Below are positions 44,040-53,625 of a stretch of DNA of 64,000 nt, one piece after another. Origin of the DNA: Nonomuraea helvata (GTDB taxonomy: Bacteria; Actinomycetota; Actinomycetes; Streptosporangiales; Streptosporangiaceae). The notes below the pieces were generated by a model that saw only the letters and a list, made by a program, of their open reading frames with translations, had not been told where the DNA came from and made no database searches. The translations under genes were made by a program, and so were the position numbers. Numbering within the stretch: position 1 is the stretch's first letter; each line of letters starts with the position of its first letter. Location: assembly GCF_039535785.1 (NCBI RefSeq), contig NZ_BAAAXV010000009.1:2294001-2358000 (forward strand). Direction: 5' to 3'.

Positions 44040-44356
44040 GTGATGGGGCGCAGCACGAGCTGGGCGGCCTCGTGCATGCGCCTCGCCTCCGCCTCGACCA
44101 GCGCCTGACCCTCGTCGGTGATCCGGAAGTAGCGCCGGTTGCGGCCGTTGACCGTCTCCTCTCTGTCCACGCTGATCACGCCCCGCTCATTCAGGCGCTC
44201 CAGGATGCCGTAGAGGGTGCCGACCGAGGGCTTGACCCGGCCCCCGGACAGCTCCTTGATCGACTTGCTGATCGCGTGGCCGTGCAGCGGGCCCGCGCGT
44301 AGGGCGGTGAGCACGAAGTACATCGGCTCACTCACTTCAGAGGTTCCCCTGGGCAT
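44036..44356 (-). CDS. PadR-family transcriptional regulator
   Basis: 106 residues. The winged-helix domain has YFVLTALRAGPLHGHAISKSI, KPSVGTLYGILERLNERGVI and RRYFRITDEGQALVEAEA. ATG at 44356 is used. A candidate operator lies directly upstream. It probably controls its own operon and, from the shared motif, the neighbouring lipoprotein/exporter operon. Confidence 0.93.
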   Translation of the reverse strand: MPRGTSEVSEPMYFVLTALRAGPLHGHAISKSIKELSGGRVKPSVGTLYGILERLNERGVISVDREETVNGRNRRYFRITDEGQALVEAEARRMHEAAQLVLRPIT

Positions 44357-44366
44357 GCGCAGACAG

Positions 44367-44401
44367 TATTCCGTTGAACGGAGCGTTCGCAACGCCGTTC
44401 A
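44367..44401. promoter_or_regulatory. putative PadR operator region
   Basis: TATTCCGTTGAACG (44367-44380) shares 11 of 14 bases with 43106-43119. TGAACGG (44375-44381) and CCGTTCA (44395-44401) form an inverted repeat with 13-nt spacing. It lies 11-45 bp upstream of the padR start. Confidence 0.5.
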
Positions 44402-44407
44402 CGAGGA

Positions 44408-46615
44408 TCACCTGCCCTTGTCCGCCAGGAACGCGGAGACCCAGGCCAGCGGGGAGTTCCAGTTGATGGTCAGCTCGTTCGTGGCCCAGGACTCGATGTC
44501 GTCGATGTAGCAGAACTGGGGTTTGCAGCCTTTGAGCAGTCGCTGCGCGAGCGGGTCCTGGATACCGGAGTTGGGGCCGCCGGCCAGTGTGCCGCGCGGC
44601 GGGTTGGGCAGCGCGGGGTCGAGCTGGTGCGCGTACCAGCGGCTGTGCTGGTTGTGCGAGGCCACCTCGCCGTAGCCGGTCACGTACGACTGGTTGAGCG
44701 CGTTGCGGCCGAAGAGGTAGTCCATGCCCTCGCGGACGGCCGCCCGGTACTTCTCGTGCCCGGTCAGGTCGTAGGCCGTGGCCAGGACGACCATGTTGTT
44801 CAGCACCAGGTTGTTCGAGCCCCAGTCGAAGTCCGGCGGGTTGTACGGCAGCCCGTACGGGTGCGCCCGCTGGACCGCCAGGTACTTCTCCGCCCCCTCG
44901 ACCACGGACCGCCGCACCCGCGCCCGGTCGGGGAGGGCGTTGGGCACGGTGGCCAGGTCGAGGCGGCCGAGCTGGGCGGTGTTGCCCCAGTCGAAGCCCC
45001 TGTCGCGCCAGACGTCGCCGGTGTGGTGCGGGGAGGCGAGCAGGAAGTCCTTGAACTCCTTCCCGCCGGTCGTGATGTACAGCTCCGCCGCCGCCCAGTA
45101 GAACTCGTCGCTCACGTCGTTGTCGTTGTAGGCGCCGCCGCCGGTGCCGTCGTTCGGGTCGGCGTACCTGGCCGGGTTGGCCCTGGCGGCCGCCCAGGCC
45201 CTGCGGGCCGCTTTGAGGTTCCTGACGGCGAACGCCGGGTCGTACCGGGCGAACAGCCTGGCCGCCTGCGCCGCCGTCGCGGCCAGGTTGAGGGTGGCGG
45301 CCGTCGAGGTGGGGTGCAGCTCGCGGAGCTGCGGGTCCAGGTGCGGCAGCAGCGGCAGACCCGTCCAGTTCTGGTCGTGGATCTTGTGGTGCGCCATCCC
45401 CGCGTACGGCTTGCCCTCCGGCACCTGCATGCTCAGCAGGAACTCCTGCTCCCAGCGGGCCTCGTCCAAAATGTCCGGCGTGCCGTTGCCGCTCTCCGGG
45501 ATGTTCAACTGGCCGTCCTTGAAGGCGGACCTGTCCCGTTCGTACGCGGCCATGAGCTGGTAGACCGAGATGCCGCCGTTGACGACGTACTTGCCGTGGT
45601 CGCCGGCGTCGTACCAGCCGCCCTTGACGTTGAGCGAGTAGTCGCAGACGCCGGGCTGGCACGGGACGTTCGCGTCACCCTGGTTCGGCGCCACGCCGGC
45701 GTGCCCGGCGGGCCTGGCGTAGCCCGGCCTGAGCCGGTCGAGGATCTCGATGCCGCTGCGCTGGGTGTAGTAGAACTTCAGCGCGTCCGCGGGGAGCTGG
45801 TCGTAGATGTCGGCGGCGATGTCGAACGGCCTGCTCGTCTCGCCGTCCGCCGTCAGCGTGTAACCCCTGCCCGGCCTGCGGTAGGTGCCGAAGTCGAGGG
45901 TGTGCACGTTCTGGCCGGAGCTGGCGTCCACGCCTCTGGGAGTGGTCCTGCCTCTGGCGACCGTCTGGTTGGCGGCGTTCTTGAGCTCCCAGCCGAGTGC
46001 CGTGGTCGCGGTGGTGACCACGGTGGCCTTCTTGGGGCCCTGCGGAAGGTAGCCGACCATGTTCACGCGGACGCGCGGTCCGGTGTCCGGTTCGTACGTC
46101 TCGGGCTCCGCGCCGCCCTTGAGCGAGACGTCGTCCAGGCAGAAGCGCCACGGCTCGGCGCTGCCGCCCAGCTGGAAGGCGACCTGGGCGTTGGGCAGCG
46201 ACACGGGGGCGGTGAAGGTGTAGGAGTAGGCGTTGCCGGAGACGCTGAGCTCCGGATTGGCCGACAGGTACTGCGTCCACGGGTCCACGGGGAGCTGGAT
46301 CAGCGCCTTGCCGACCTTGGCGGGGCTCGCCGACGCGCTGAACCGGTACGCGTACGTGTCGCCCGCCACCAGCGGGAGGTCGTTCTGGCCGATGATGACG
46401 TCCCAGGGGTTGGCCGTGCCGCCGGGGATGTCGGCGCAGAGCCGGCCGGCGTCCACCGTGAGGGTGAGGTTGCCGGTGCTCCACCAGGGAGCGGTGCCGG
46501 TGTCGAAGGTGCCGTTGACGATCTGCTCGGGACCCTCGTCCGCCTGCGCTGTGGTGGCGGGGGACAGGGCGACCATGGTGAGGAGGGCCAGTATGGCGGC
46601 CCGGCTTCGGGGCAT
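44408..46615 (-). CDS. secreted GH9 endoglucanase with CBM4/9
   Basis: 735 residues. Signal peptide about 1-25 (ends AQA). A CBM4/9-type module (about 30-160; [18 protein letters not shown]), a CelD_N Ig-like domain (about 172-265; [15 protein letters not shown]) and a GH9 catalytic domain (about 275-735) follow. The catalytic part has [17 protein letters not shown] (nucleophile Asp), [15 protein letters not shown] and a C-terminal acid in [14 protein letters not shown]. It cleaves cellulose beta-1,4 bonds. The start is just downstream of the CebR box at 46633-46646. Confidence 0.95.
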   Translation of the reverse strand: MPRSRAAILALLTMVALSPATTAQADEGPEQIVNGTFDTGTAPWWSTGNLTLTVDAGRLCADIPGGTANPWDVIIGQNDLPLVAGDTYAYRFSASASPAKVGKALIQLPVDPWTQYLSANPELSVSGNAYSYTFTAPVSLPNAQVAFQLGGSAEPWRFCLDDVSLKGGAEPETYEPDTGPRVRVNMVGYLPQGPKKATVVTTATTALGWELKNAANQTVARGRTTPRGVDASSGQNVHTLDFGTYRRPGRGYTLTADGETSRPFDIAADIYDQLPADALKFYYTQRSGIEILDRLRPGYARPAGHAGVAPNQGDANVPCQPGVCDYSLNVKGGWYDAGDHGKYVVNGGISVYQLMAAYERDRSAFKDGQLNIPESGNGTPDILDEARWEQEFLLSMQVPEGKPYAGMAHHKIHDQNWTGLPLLPHLDPQLRELHPTSTAATLNLAATAAQAARLFARYDPAFAVRNLKAARRAWAAARANPARYADPNDGTGGGAYNDNDVSDEFYWAAAELYITTGGKEFKDFLLASPHHTGDVWRDRGFDWGNTAQLGRLDLATVPNALPDRARVRRSVVEGAEKYLAVQRAHPYGLPYNPPDFDWGSNNLVLNNMVVLATAYDLTGHEKYRAAVREGMDYLFGRNALNQSYVTGYGEVASHNQHSRWYAHQLDPALPNPPRGTLAGGPNSGIQDPLAQRLLKGCKPQFCYIDDIESWATNELTINWNSPLAWVSAFLADKGR

Positions 46616-46632
46616 GGAGGTCCTTCGGGGGG

Positions 46633-46646
46633 TGGGAGCGCTCCCA
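46633..46646. promoter_or_regulatory. CebR/CelR-type operator upstream of GH9
   Basis: Third perfect TGGGAGCGCTCCCA palindrome, 17 bp upstream of the GH9 ATG, where bound repressor would block transcription or initiation. Confidence 0.93.
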
Positions 46647-46715
46647 AGAGGCGGAGCCATCTGATCCTCCTGTCTCACCGCCGCCCCGTCAACGCCCGCA
46701 AGCAATGCGGATAAA

Positions 46716-46741
46716 TGACGATTTCATCGTTAATATCGTCA
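46716..46741. promoter_or_regulatory. AT-rich inverted repeat in the GH9/GPP34 promoter gap
   Basis: TGACGAT (46716-46722) and ATCGTCA (46735-46741) are perfect 7-bp arms around 12 nt, in AT-rich sequence 101 bp upstream of the GH9 ATG and 129 bp upstream of the GPP34 start. It could serve either gene. Confidence 0.35.
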
Positions 46742-46869
46742 GTTTTCGAACTTATCGGGAAATGGGCCTAGCCGGGCGATGATGTTCTTGGTAGAAATTG
46801 CGGCTGGTGGCCACGCCCGGTCGCCTGACGGTTGTCCTTTAAAGGCGATAGTGAGCGGACCGATTCAAG

Positions 46870-47514
46870 GTGCTTGCCGATGATTTCTTTCTCGTCTCGT
46901 GGGACACGACCGGTTCGGGCAGGCCCCGTCTGCACGTCCAGGGCATCGCGCTCGGCCTGGCCGGAGCCCTGATCGGCGAGCTGGTGCTGCACCAGAGGGT
47001 CGTCGTGCGGGGCATGCGGCTCACCGTGGTCGATCCGCGGCAGGCCATGGAGAACGTGCCCGACAACGTGGCCGACAGGGCGCTGGCCGATATCGGCAAT
47101 TCGCCGCACCATACCGACGTGCGTACGTGGCTGGCGTACCTCGCCCGGCGTTCGGTGGACGACGTGAGCGGGCGGCTGGTGGCCACCGGGCTGCTGGAGC
47201 GCGAAACCCCGAAACTGCTCAAACGCAAACAACGTCGCTTTTTCTCCACCGACTTCAGCAAGGCCATGTGGCCCGCCACCCGGCTACGGCTGGCGCTGGT
47301 CCGCTGGGAGCCGCTGTCGCCGCAGGACATGGCGCTGGCCACGCTGGTGGACGCCTGCGACATGACCGACACCGTGCTCGACGACCCCGCCGACCGGCGG
47401 CTGGCCCGCCAGTACCTCGCACGGCTGCAGGAGGCGATCCCCCGGCCGCTGGGCGACCTGAGCCGCCAGGTGAGCGCCGCGGTCGGCGACGCCGTACTGA
47501 CCTATCGCACGTGA
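46870..47514 (+). CDS. GPP34 (GOLPH3-like) family protein
   Basis: 214 residues. It begins LADDFFLVSWDTTGSGRPRL and has LGLAGALIGELVLHQRV, TWLAYLARRSVDDVSGRLVATGLL and KAMWPATRLRLALV, the GPP34/Vps74 pattern. Eukaryotic relatives bind phosphoinositides and glycosyltransferases; bacterial roles are not settled. GTG start. It lies 30 bp upstream of the permease gene. Confidence 0.88.
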   Translation: MLADDFFLVSWDTTGSGRPRLHVQGIALGLAGALIGELVLHQRVVVRGMRLTVVDPRQAMENVPDNVADRALADIGNSPHHTDVRTWLAYLARRSVDDVSGRLVATGLLERETPKLLKRKQRRFFSTDFSKAMWPATRLRLALVRWEPLSPQDMALATLVDACDMTDTVLDDPADRRLARQYLARLQEAIPRPLGDLSRQVSAAVGDAVLTYRT

Positions 47515-47544
47515 CCCCCCGACACCCCCCCCGGAAGGAACCCG

Positions 47545-49017
47545 ATGCGTCTCGTGAAGACCGGGCCCGACCCGATCACCGGCGCGCTCGCCGCCGACCG
47601 GCTCGGCGCGCCCTCGGTCGTCTACTTCGTGCTCTCCGCCGCCGCACCGCTCACCGTCGTCGCCGGGGTGGTGACCACCGCGTACGCGGTCACCGGGATC
47701 ACCGGGCTGCCCATCGCGTTCCTGGTGGTCGGGGTGGTGCTGGCGGTCTTCGCGGTCGGCTACGTGGCGATGGCCCGGCACATGGCGAACGCCGGCGCGT
47801 TCTACACCTACATCAGCCGCGGCCTGGGCCGGCCCGCGGGCATCGCGGCCGCCTGGGTGGCGCTGATCGCGTACAACGCCCTGCAGGTCGGCCTGTACGG
47901 CGCGTTCGGGACGGCGGCCACGCCGCTGATCGAACGCTGGCTGGGCGTCACGCCGCCCTGGTGGATCATCTCGCTGGTCGCCTGGGCCCTGGTCGCGGCC
48001 CTGGGCATGATGCGGGTGGACGTCAACGGACGCCTGCTCGCCGTGCTGCTGACCGCGGAGGTGGCGGTCATCCTGCTGTTCGACCTCGCGGACCTGGTCA
48101 ACCCGGCGACCTCCGGGTTCTCGGCGGAGACGCTGTCGCCGAGCGCGCTGTTCGTGCCCGGCGTGGGGGCGCTGCTGGTGATCGCGACGCTGGGGTTCGT
48201 CGGGTTCGAGTCGTCCGTGGTGTTCTCGGAGGAGAGCCGGGAGCCGCGCCGTACGGTGCCGCTGGCCACGTACTCGGCGGTGGCGATCATCGCGGTCGTG
48301 TACGCGCTGTCGTCATGGGCGATGACGGTCGCCACCGGACCCGCGAACATCGTGGCCACGGCCAGGCGCGACCAGGCCGACACCATCTTCCAGCTCGCCG
48401 GCGCGCACCTGGGCGGCGCCGTGGTGGACGTCGCCCGGGTGCTCTTCGTGACCAGCCTCTTCGCGGCGATGATCTCGTTCCACAACACCACCGCCCGCTA
48501 CTTCTTCGCGCTCGGACGGGAGCGGGTGCTCCCGTCGGTCTTCGGCAGGACGAGGGCGCGCAGCGGGGCACCCAAGGCGGGCTCGATCGCCCAGAGCGTG
48601 TTCGGGCTGGCCGTCATCCTGGCCTACGCGCTGCTGGGGCTCGATCCGCTGGTGCAGCTCTTCTTCTACGGCGGCTCGTTCGGCGGGTTCGGCGTGCTGC
48701 TGCTGGTCTTCGTGACGAGCATCGCGATCATCGTCTTCTTCGCCAGGGAGCCGAGCGGAGAGACGTTCTCGCGGCGGGTCGCCGCGCCCGTGCCCGCCGC
48801 GCTGGCGCTGGCCGTGATGGTGTGGCTGGCCGTGGAGAACTTCGGGGCGCTGCTCGGGGTGCCCGAGGGCGATCCGCTGGCGTGGATCCTGCCCACGGTC
48901 TACGGCGTGGCCGCGGTGATCGGAGTGATGTGGGCTCTGGTACTTCGCGCCGGACAGCCCGCCGTTTACTCTCTCGTTGGATTGGGCGCCAAGGCGGCGA
49001 TCCGGGATGGGGCGTGA
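47545..49017 (+). CDS. APC-family amino acid permease
   Basis: 490 residues with 12 predicted helices. SVVYFVLSAAAPLTVVAGVV and YISRGLGRPAGIAAAWV are early APC motifs, and GFVGFESSVVFSEESREPRRTVP is the conserved motif of amino acid/polyamine permeases. The ATG follows GGAAGGAA. Substrate unknown. Confidence 0.93.
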   Translation: MRLVKTGPDPITGALAADRLGAPSVVYFVLSAAAPLTVVAGVVTTAYAVTGITGLPIAFLVVGVVLAVFAVGYVAMARHMANAGAFYTYISRGLGRPAGIAAAWVALIAYNALQVGLYGAFGTAATPLIERWLGVTPPWWIISLVAWALVAALGMMRVDVNGRLLAVLLTAEVAVILLFDLADLVNPATSGFSAETLSPSALFVPGVGALLVIATLGFVGFESSVVFSEESREPRRTVPLATYSAVAIIAVVYALSSWAMTVATGPANIVATARRDQADTIFQLAGAHLGGAVVDVARVLFVTSLFAAMISFHNTTARYFFALGRERVLPSVFGRTRARSGAPKAGSIAQSVFGLAVILAYALLGLDPLVQLFFYGGSFGGFGVLLLVFVTSIAIIVFFAREPSGETFSRRVAAPVPAALALAVMVWLAVENFGALLGVPEGDPLAWILPTVYGVAAVIGVMWALVLRAGQPAVYSLVGLGAKAAIRDGA

Positions 49018-49021
49018 CACG

Positions 49022-49618
49022 ATGGCAGAATCCTGGACGATGCGGCCGGTCATCCGGCGAGCGACGGCCGACGACGCGGCGAAGGTGGCGGAGCTCATCG
49101 CGACCGCGTTCTCCGGGCTGAGGGCGATGCACTACCTCGTGCCCGTCCGCAGGGAACGTCACCAGGTCATGACCGCCAACTTCCGGATCCTCGTCGACCA
49201 CGCCGTCGAGCACGGCGAGATCCACCTCGTCGACGACGGGTCCGCGGTCGCGGTCTGGTTCCCCCACACCGCGCCGCTGCCCGAGCCGCCCGACTACGAC
49301 CGGCGGCTGGTCGAGGCCACGGGCCATTGGGCCGAGCGCTTCCGGGTGCTCGACGCGCTGTTCGCGGCGAACCATCCCGCGGAGCCGTACCACCACCTGG
49401 CCTTCCTGGCGGTCCACCCGAGCTGCCAGAACCAGGGGCTCGGCTCGGCGCTGCTGCGGCACCAGCACGCCCGGCTGGGCGGCGTGCCCGCGTACCTGGA
49501 GGCCAGCGACCCGCGCAACCGCGACCTGTACGCGCGCCACGGCTACCGGGCGCGGGAGCCGTTCGCGCTGCCGGACGGGACCCTGTTCTGGCCGATGTGG
49601 CGGCCCGCGGACGGGTAG
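49022..49618 (+). CDS. GNAT-family N-acetyltransferase
   Basis: 198 residues. The acetyl-CoA motif is LAFLAVHPSCQNQGLGSALLRH (Q/R-x-x-G-x-G/A) and the C-terminal signature is ASDPRNRDLYARHGYR. ATG 49022 or 49040 may be used. It begins 4 bp after the permease stop and is probably co-transcribed. Substrate unknown. Confidence 0.9.
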   Translation: MAESWTMRPVIRRATADDAAKVAELIATAFSGLRAMHYLVPVRRERHQVMTANFRILVDHAVEHGEIHLVDDGSAVAVWFPHTAPLPEPPDYDRRLVEATGHWAERFRVLDALFAANHPAEPYHHLAFLAVHPSCQNQGLGSALLRHQHARLGGVPAYLEASDPRNRDLYARHGYRAREPFALPDGTLFWPMWRPADG

Positions 49619-49647
49619 CCCCGCCGCGGGCACTTCCACGGTGGTGG

Positions 49648-50133
49648 TTACTGGCGGGTCTGCCGGAGCGTGACCGTGTAGGTGTACTGCGTCTCGTCAC
49701 TGCCCGAGATGATGGTCACGTCATCGGCGTGCTGGCCGGTGGAGAGCCCCCGGCAGGTGGACTCGTGCGCCGTCGCCGAGCCGAGGCTGTCGCCGTCCCC
49801 CACGATGGGCGGGGTGACCTCGCGCAGGTTGAAGCTCTTGTTCCCGCTGTCCAGGACGACGAGCGTGGTCGGGTTGCCGAAGTCGGCGCCGTCCGCCGAG
49901 TCACCGCTCTTCATGGCGTGGAACTTGTCGCCGAACTTCGGGAACAGGTTCCCGTCCACCTTGAAGCGGAGCTCGTCCTTCCCGTCCCGCTCCGCCACGT
50001 TGTTGGCCACGATCTTGTGCAGGTCCACGCGGCACGACCCGGGCGCGGCCTGCGCCGGGCTCGCGGCCAGCGCCGCCGGCGCGGCGAGACCGGTGGCCAG
50101 CGCGAGCCCGGCGATCAGCTTGTGAGAGCGCAT
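49648..50133 (-). CDS. secreted protein of unknown family
   Basis: 161 residues: signal peptide about 1-30 (ends AQA), then an approximately 130-residue beta-rich domain (VDLHKIVANNVAERDGKDELRFKVDG) with two cysteines. Start at ATG after AAGGAGAAG. I do not recognise the fold. Confidence 0.78.
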   Translation of the reverse strand: MRSHKLIAGLALATGLAAPAALAASPAQAAPGSCRVDLHKIVANNVAERDGKDELRFKVDGNLFPKFGDKFHAMKSGDSADGADFGNPTTLVVLDSGNKSFNLREVTPPIVGDGDSLGSATAHESTCRGLSTGQHADDVTIISGSDETQYTYTVTLRQTRQ

Positions 50134-50305
50134 GCTGTCTTCTCCTTGATGTCGGTACGCCTCGCGGCCCTCGCGAAGCGCGGCATCAGGTTGCGGCGGG
50201 CATCGTGAGTGCATCGTTAAAGCCCACGTCAGTCATGTACGGCACGCGCCATCCGCGCCTTTTTCCACAGCGAGGCCGCAGCTGCGCGCCTACTCTCCTG
50301 GGTCC

Positions 50306-53300
50306 ATGGGAGACTCGCTGACCCTGCTCCTGCTGGGGACGCCCGACCTGGCCGTCGGAGGAGCGCCCGTGGGCATCCGTTCCGCCAAGACGCGGGCGCT
50401 GCTCTGCTACCTGGCCGCCGCGCCGGGCCCACGCCCGCGCGCCGAGCTGGCCGCGCTGCTGTGGGGCGAGCGCCCCGACGTCAACGCGCGCGGCAGCCTG
50501 CGGCTCGCGCTGTCCGAGCTGCGCAAGGAGGTGGGCGGCTGGCTCGACATCACCCGCGAACACGTGAGCCTCCGCGCCGACCACGCCTGCTTCGTGGACC
50601 ACCGGCGTCTCACCCAGGCGCCGACGGTGGCGGAGGCGCTGCGGCTGTGGCGGGGCGACTTCCTGGACGGCGTCTCCTTCGGCGACGCGCCGGGCTTCGC
50701 CGACTGGCTGGAGTCGGAGCGCCGGCGGGTGCGGCTGCTGCTGCGCGGTCTTCTCATCCACTCGAGCACCTCCTGCGCCTCCGGGTCCTCCGGCTCCTCT
50801 GACGACGTGGTACGGCTGGCGCGCATCGTGGCCGGGCTCGACCCGTACGACGAGGAGGCGCACCGGCTGCTGATGCGAGCCCTGGCCGGAGCGGGCAACC
50901 GGGCGGCGGCGCTGACCTGCTACGACGAGCTGCGCCGCCGGCTGACCGCCGAGCTGGGCGTCGAACCCGCGCCGGAGACCCTGGAGGTCAGGCGGCAGCT
51001 CGTGCCCAGGGCGCTGCCCACCTCGCGCGTGGCGCTGCCCGTGCCCGGCACGGAGCTGATCGGCAGGGACGCCGACGTCCGGGACCTGCGCGCGCTGATG
51101 GCCCGCGAGCGCCTGGTCACCCTGCTGGGACCGGGCGGGATCGGCAAGACCCGCCTCGCCGTCGCCGCAGCGTCGAGCGCCCCCGACCCACACCCGGTCG
51201 CGTTCGTGTCCTTCGCGGGCGTGCGGCCCGAGGCGGCCGTCACCACGCTGGCCCGCCGCCTCGGCGTGGACCTCTCGCCGCCGCGCCCCGCCACGGACCT
51301 CCTCCTCGCCGCGCTCGCCCACCGCACGACCCTCCTCGTGCTCGACAACCTCGACCACCTCCCGGCCTTCGACCGGGTCATCGGCGAGATCCTCCGCACG
51401 GCCCCCGAGGTGCGGGTCCTGGCGACGAGCAGGCGCCGCCCGGACCTGGCCTGCCAGGCGGTCGTCCAGGTGGAGGGACTGTCGGGGCTGGCCGCGGAGG
51501 CGCTGTTCACGGCGCGGGCGCTCAGGGCGCAACCGTCGTTCGACGCGGACCGCGAGGCCGCCGACGTGGCCGCGATCTGCGCTGTCACCGGTGGGCTCCC
51601 GCTGGCCGTCGAGCTCGCGGCCGGTCTGCTGCGCGCCATACCGTGCGCGGAGCTGGCCCGGCGCCTGCGCGCCGATCCCGGTGCCCTGCTCTCCACCGCC
51701 GGACCCGCCGCCAGGCCACGGCACGCCGGCATGCGTACGGTGTTCGAGACCTCCTGGCGTCTGCTGGACCCGGCCTGCCGGTCGGCGCTGGCCGCGCTGT
51801 CGGTGTTCGGGGGCGGGTGCACGTTGTGCTCGGCCTTGGAGGTGGCCGCGACCACCCCGCAGGTACTGGTCCGCCTGGTCGATCAGAGCATGATCCACCT
51901 CACCCCGTCCGGCCGGTACGCCCTCCACCCGCTCATCCAGCAGTTCGCCGCCGCGCACCTGCGCGAGGACCCTGTGGCCCACCGGTCCGTACGCGAGCGG
52001 CACGCCGCCCACTTCGCCGGGCTGCTCGACCACCACGCACCCGCCCTCCACGACGCTTCGGACACGGAGGTGACCCGCGTGCTCGGGGCGGAGATGGACA
52101 ACATCCGCCTGGCCTGGGCGACGTCGGGCGAATCGCGGTTCCTCGATCGCTACTGGACGCTCTGCCTGCGGTTACGCCTCTATGAGGAGTCGGCGGCCAT
52201 CGTCCGGCGCCGCCTCGCGCGTGGCACGCAGGCGCCGCACCTGCGTGCCCGCTGGCTGCGGATGGCAGGGGTGAGCGCGTACCAGCTGGCCAGGGTGGCG
52301 GAGGCCACGCAGTTCGCCAGGGCCGCGCTCGACGCCCTGGGCGAGCCGCTCCCCGCCGCACCGACCGGCCTCGCCACCGCCACGCTGACCGCCGCCGCCC
52401 GGCAGGCCGGTCGCCGCGTCGTGCCCTCCTGCCTCTCGGAGGCGGCCGGGACGGAGGCCGCGCAGGCGCTCGCTCTGCTGGCCAGGCTCGCCTACCACGA
52501 GCAGGACCTGCCCACGATGCTGGCCGCCTCGCTCCGCCAGCTCAACGCCGCCGAACGGACGACCGACCCCTCGTTGCGGGCCGAGGCGTACGCGAACTTC
52601 GCCGCGATCGCCCGCATAGCCGGCCGCCACCGCGTCGCGCGCCGCTACGGCACGCTCTCCGACACCGCCCTGGCCGAGCTCCGGCACCCCACGGACGCCG
52701 CGAACCGCGCCAGGCTGTCCCGGGGGCTGGACCAGCTCCATGCGGGCGCGTTCGAGAGAGCCCGGCAGTTCTTCGCCGAGGGCCGGGCGAGGACCCTGGA
52801 CCCGCGGATGGCGGAGAACTGCGCCGGCATGCTCGCGGAGACCGCCCTGTGGCAGGGGGACTTCGCGGCGTCGGCGGATCTGTTCGCAGAGACGGAGGAG
52901 CTGGCGGTGCGCCGGGTGGGCGGGGACGAGATCGGCCGCCACTGGTGCCTGACCGGCCGGGCCGAGGCGCTGCTGCGGATGGACGGAGTGGCTCCGGAGC
53001 GGATCGCGGAGGTGCTGGCGGCCGCCCGCTCGTCCACGGACCGCCGCCGCACGTACGAGAAGGAGCTGGGTCTGCGGGACGGGCCGGTCACGCGGGCGAT
53101 CCAGGAGATGCGCATCATCACGGCGTCCGCACGACTGGACCTCCGTGTCCCGGGCACGAGCGGGCTGGTCGCGGCCGACGTGCGGCTGGACGTGCGCGCC
53201 GCTGACACCGACCGGAGCGTGGCGCGCGACGCGTTGGCGCGGGCGCTCGAACTGGCGCGGGGGTTGCCGTCGGCGCAGCGCGGGATGCTGGAGTGCTGGA

Positions 53301-53557
53301 CGGGGCTGGCCGAGCTGCTCTGGTCGCTCGGCCCCCGGCCGGACCGGGCGACGACGCGGCAGCTCCACGCCCACCTGGGCGCGTACCTGGCGCGGCACCC
53401 CGGGGCCGCGGCCCGCATCGGCTGGGCCCGCGCCCTCGTGCTGGCCGCGGCGGGCAGGGAGAAGGCGGCGAGGAGGGCGGCAGCGCAGGCCATGGCCGCC
53501 GCGGAACGCCTCGCCACGCCGTACGACCACCGACGGGCAGCCCGGCTGGCCACCTAG
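50306..53557 (+). CDS. AfsR/SARP-type BTAD regulator with ATPase and TPR domains (first)
   Basis: 1083 residues. The N-terminal winged-helix and BTAD region (about 1-245) has LLGTPDLAVGG and DPYDEEAHRLLMRALAGAGNRAAAL. An NB-ARC-type ATPase has Walker A GPGGIGKT (275-282) and LLVLDNLDHL. The C-terminal half (about 600-1080) is helical, TPR-like. Pathway-type activator. Target unknown; nearby secreted genes are candidates only. Confidence 0.9.
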   Translation: MGDSLTLLLLGTPDLAVGGAPVGIRSAKTRALLCYLAAAPGPRPRAELAALLWGERPDVNARGSLRLALSELRKEVGGWLDITREHVSLRADHACFVDHRRLTQAPTVAEALRLWRGDFLDGVSFGDAPGFADWLESERRRVRLLLRGLLIHSSTSCASGSSGSSDDVVRLARIVAGLDPYDEEAHRLLMRALAGAGNRAAALTCYDELRRRLTAELGVEPAPETLEVRRQLVPRALPTSRVALPVPGTELIGRDADVRDLRALMARERLVTLLGPGGIGKTRLAVAAASSAPDPHPVAFVSFAGVRPEAAVTTLARRLGVDLSPPRPATDLLLAALAHRTTLLVLDNLDHLPAFDRVIGEILRTAPEVRVLATSRRRPDLACQAVVQVEGLSGLAAEALFTARALRAQPSFDADREAADVAAICAVTGGLPLAVELAAGLLRAIPCAELARRLRADPGALLSTAGPAARPRHAGMRTVFETSWRLLDPACRSALAALSVFGGGCTLCSALEVAATTPQVLVRLVDQSMIHLTPSGRYALHPLIQQFAAAHLREDPVAHRSVRERHAAHFAGLLDHHAPALHDASDTEVTRVLGAEMDNIRLAWATSGESRFLDRYWTLCLRLRLYEESAAIVRRRLARGTQAPHLRARWLRMAGVSAYQLARVAEATQFARAALDALGEPLPAAPTGLATATLTAAARQAGRRVVPSCLSEAAGTEAAQALALLARLAYHEQDLPTMLAASLRQLNAAERTTDPSLRAEAYANFAAIARIAGRHRVARRYGTLSDTALAELRHPTDAANRARLSRGLDQLHAGAFERARQFFAEGRARTLDPRMAENCAGMLAETALWQGDFAASADLFAETEELAVRRVGGDEIGRHWCLTGRAEALLRMDGVAPERIAEVLAAARSSTDRRRTYEKELGLRDGPVTRAIQEMRIITASARLDLRVPGTSGLVAADVRLDVRAADTDRSVARDALARALELARGLPSAQRGMLECWTGLAELLWSLGPRPDRATTRQLHAHLGAYLARHPGAAARIGWARALVLAAAGREKAARRAAAQAMAAAERLATPYDHRRAARLAT

Positions 53558-53625
53558 TTGGACGCGAAAGCGCAGGTCATATGAGGTACTGGGTTTGCCG
53601 CGCGGCACCGGGTACGGTCGGGACC

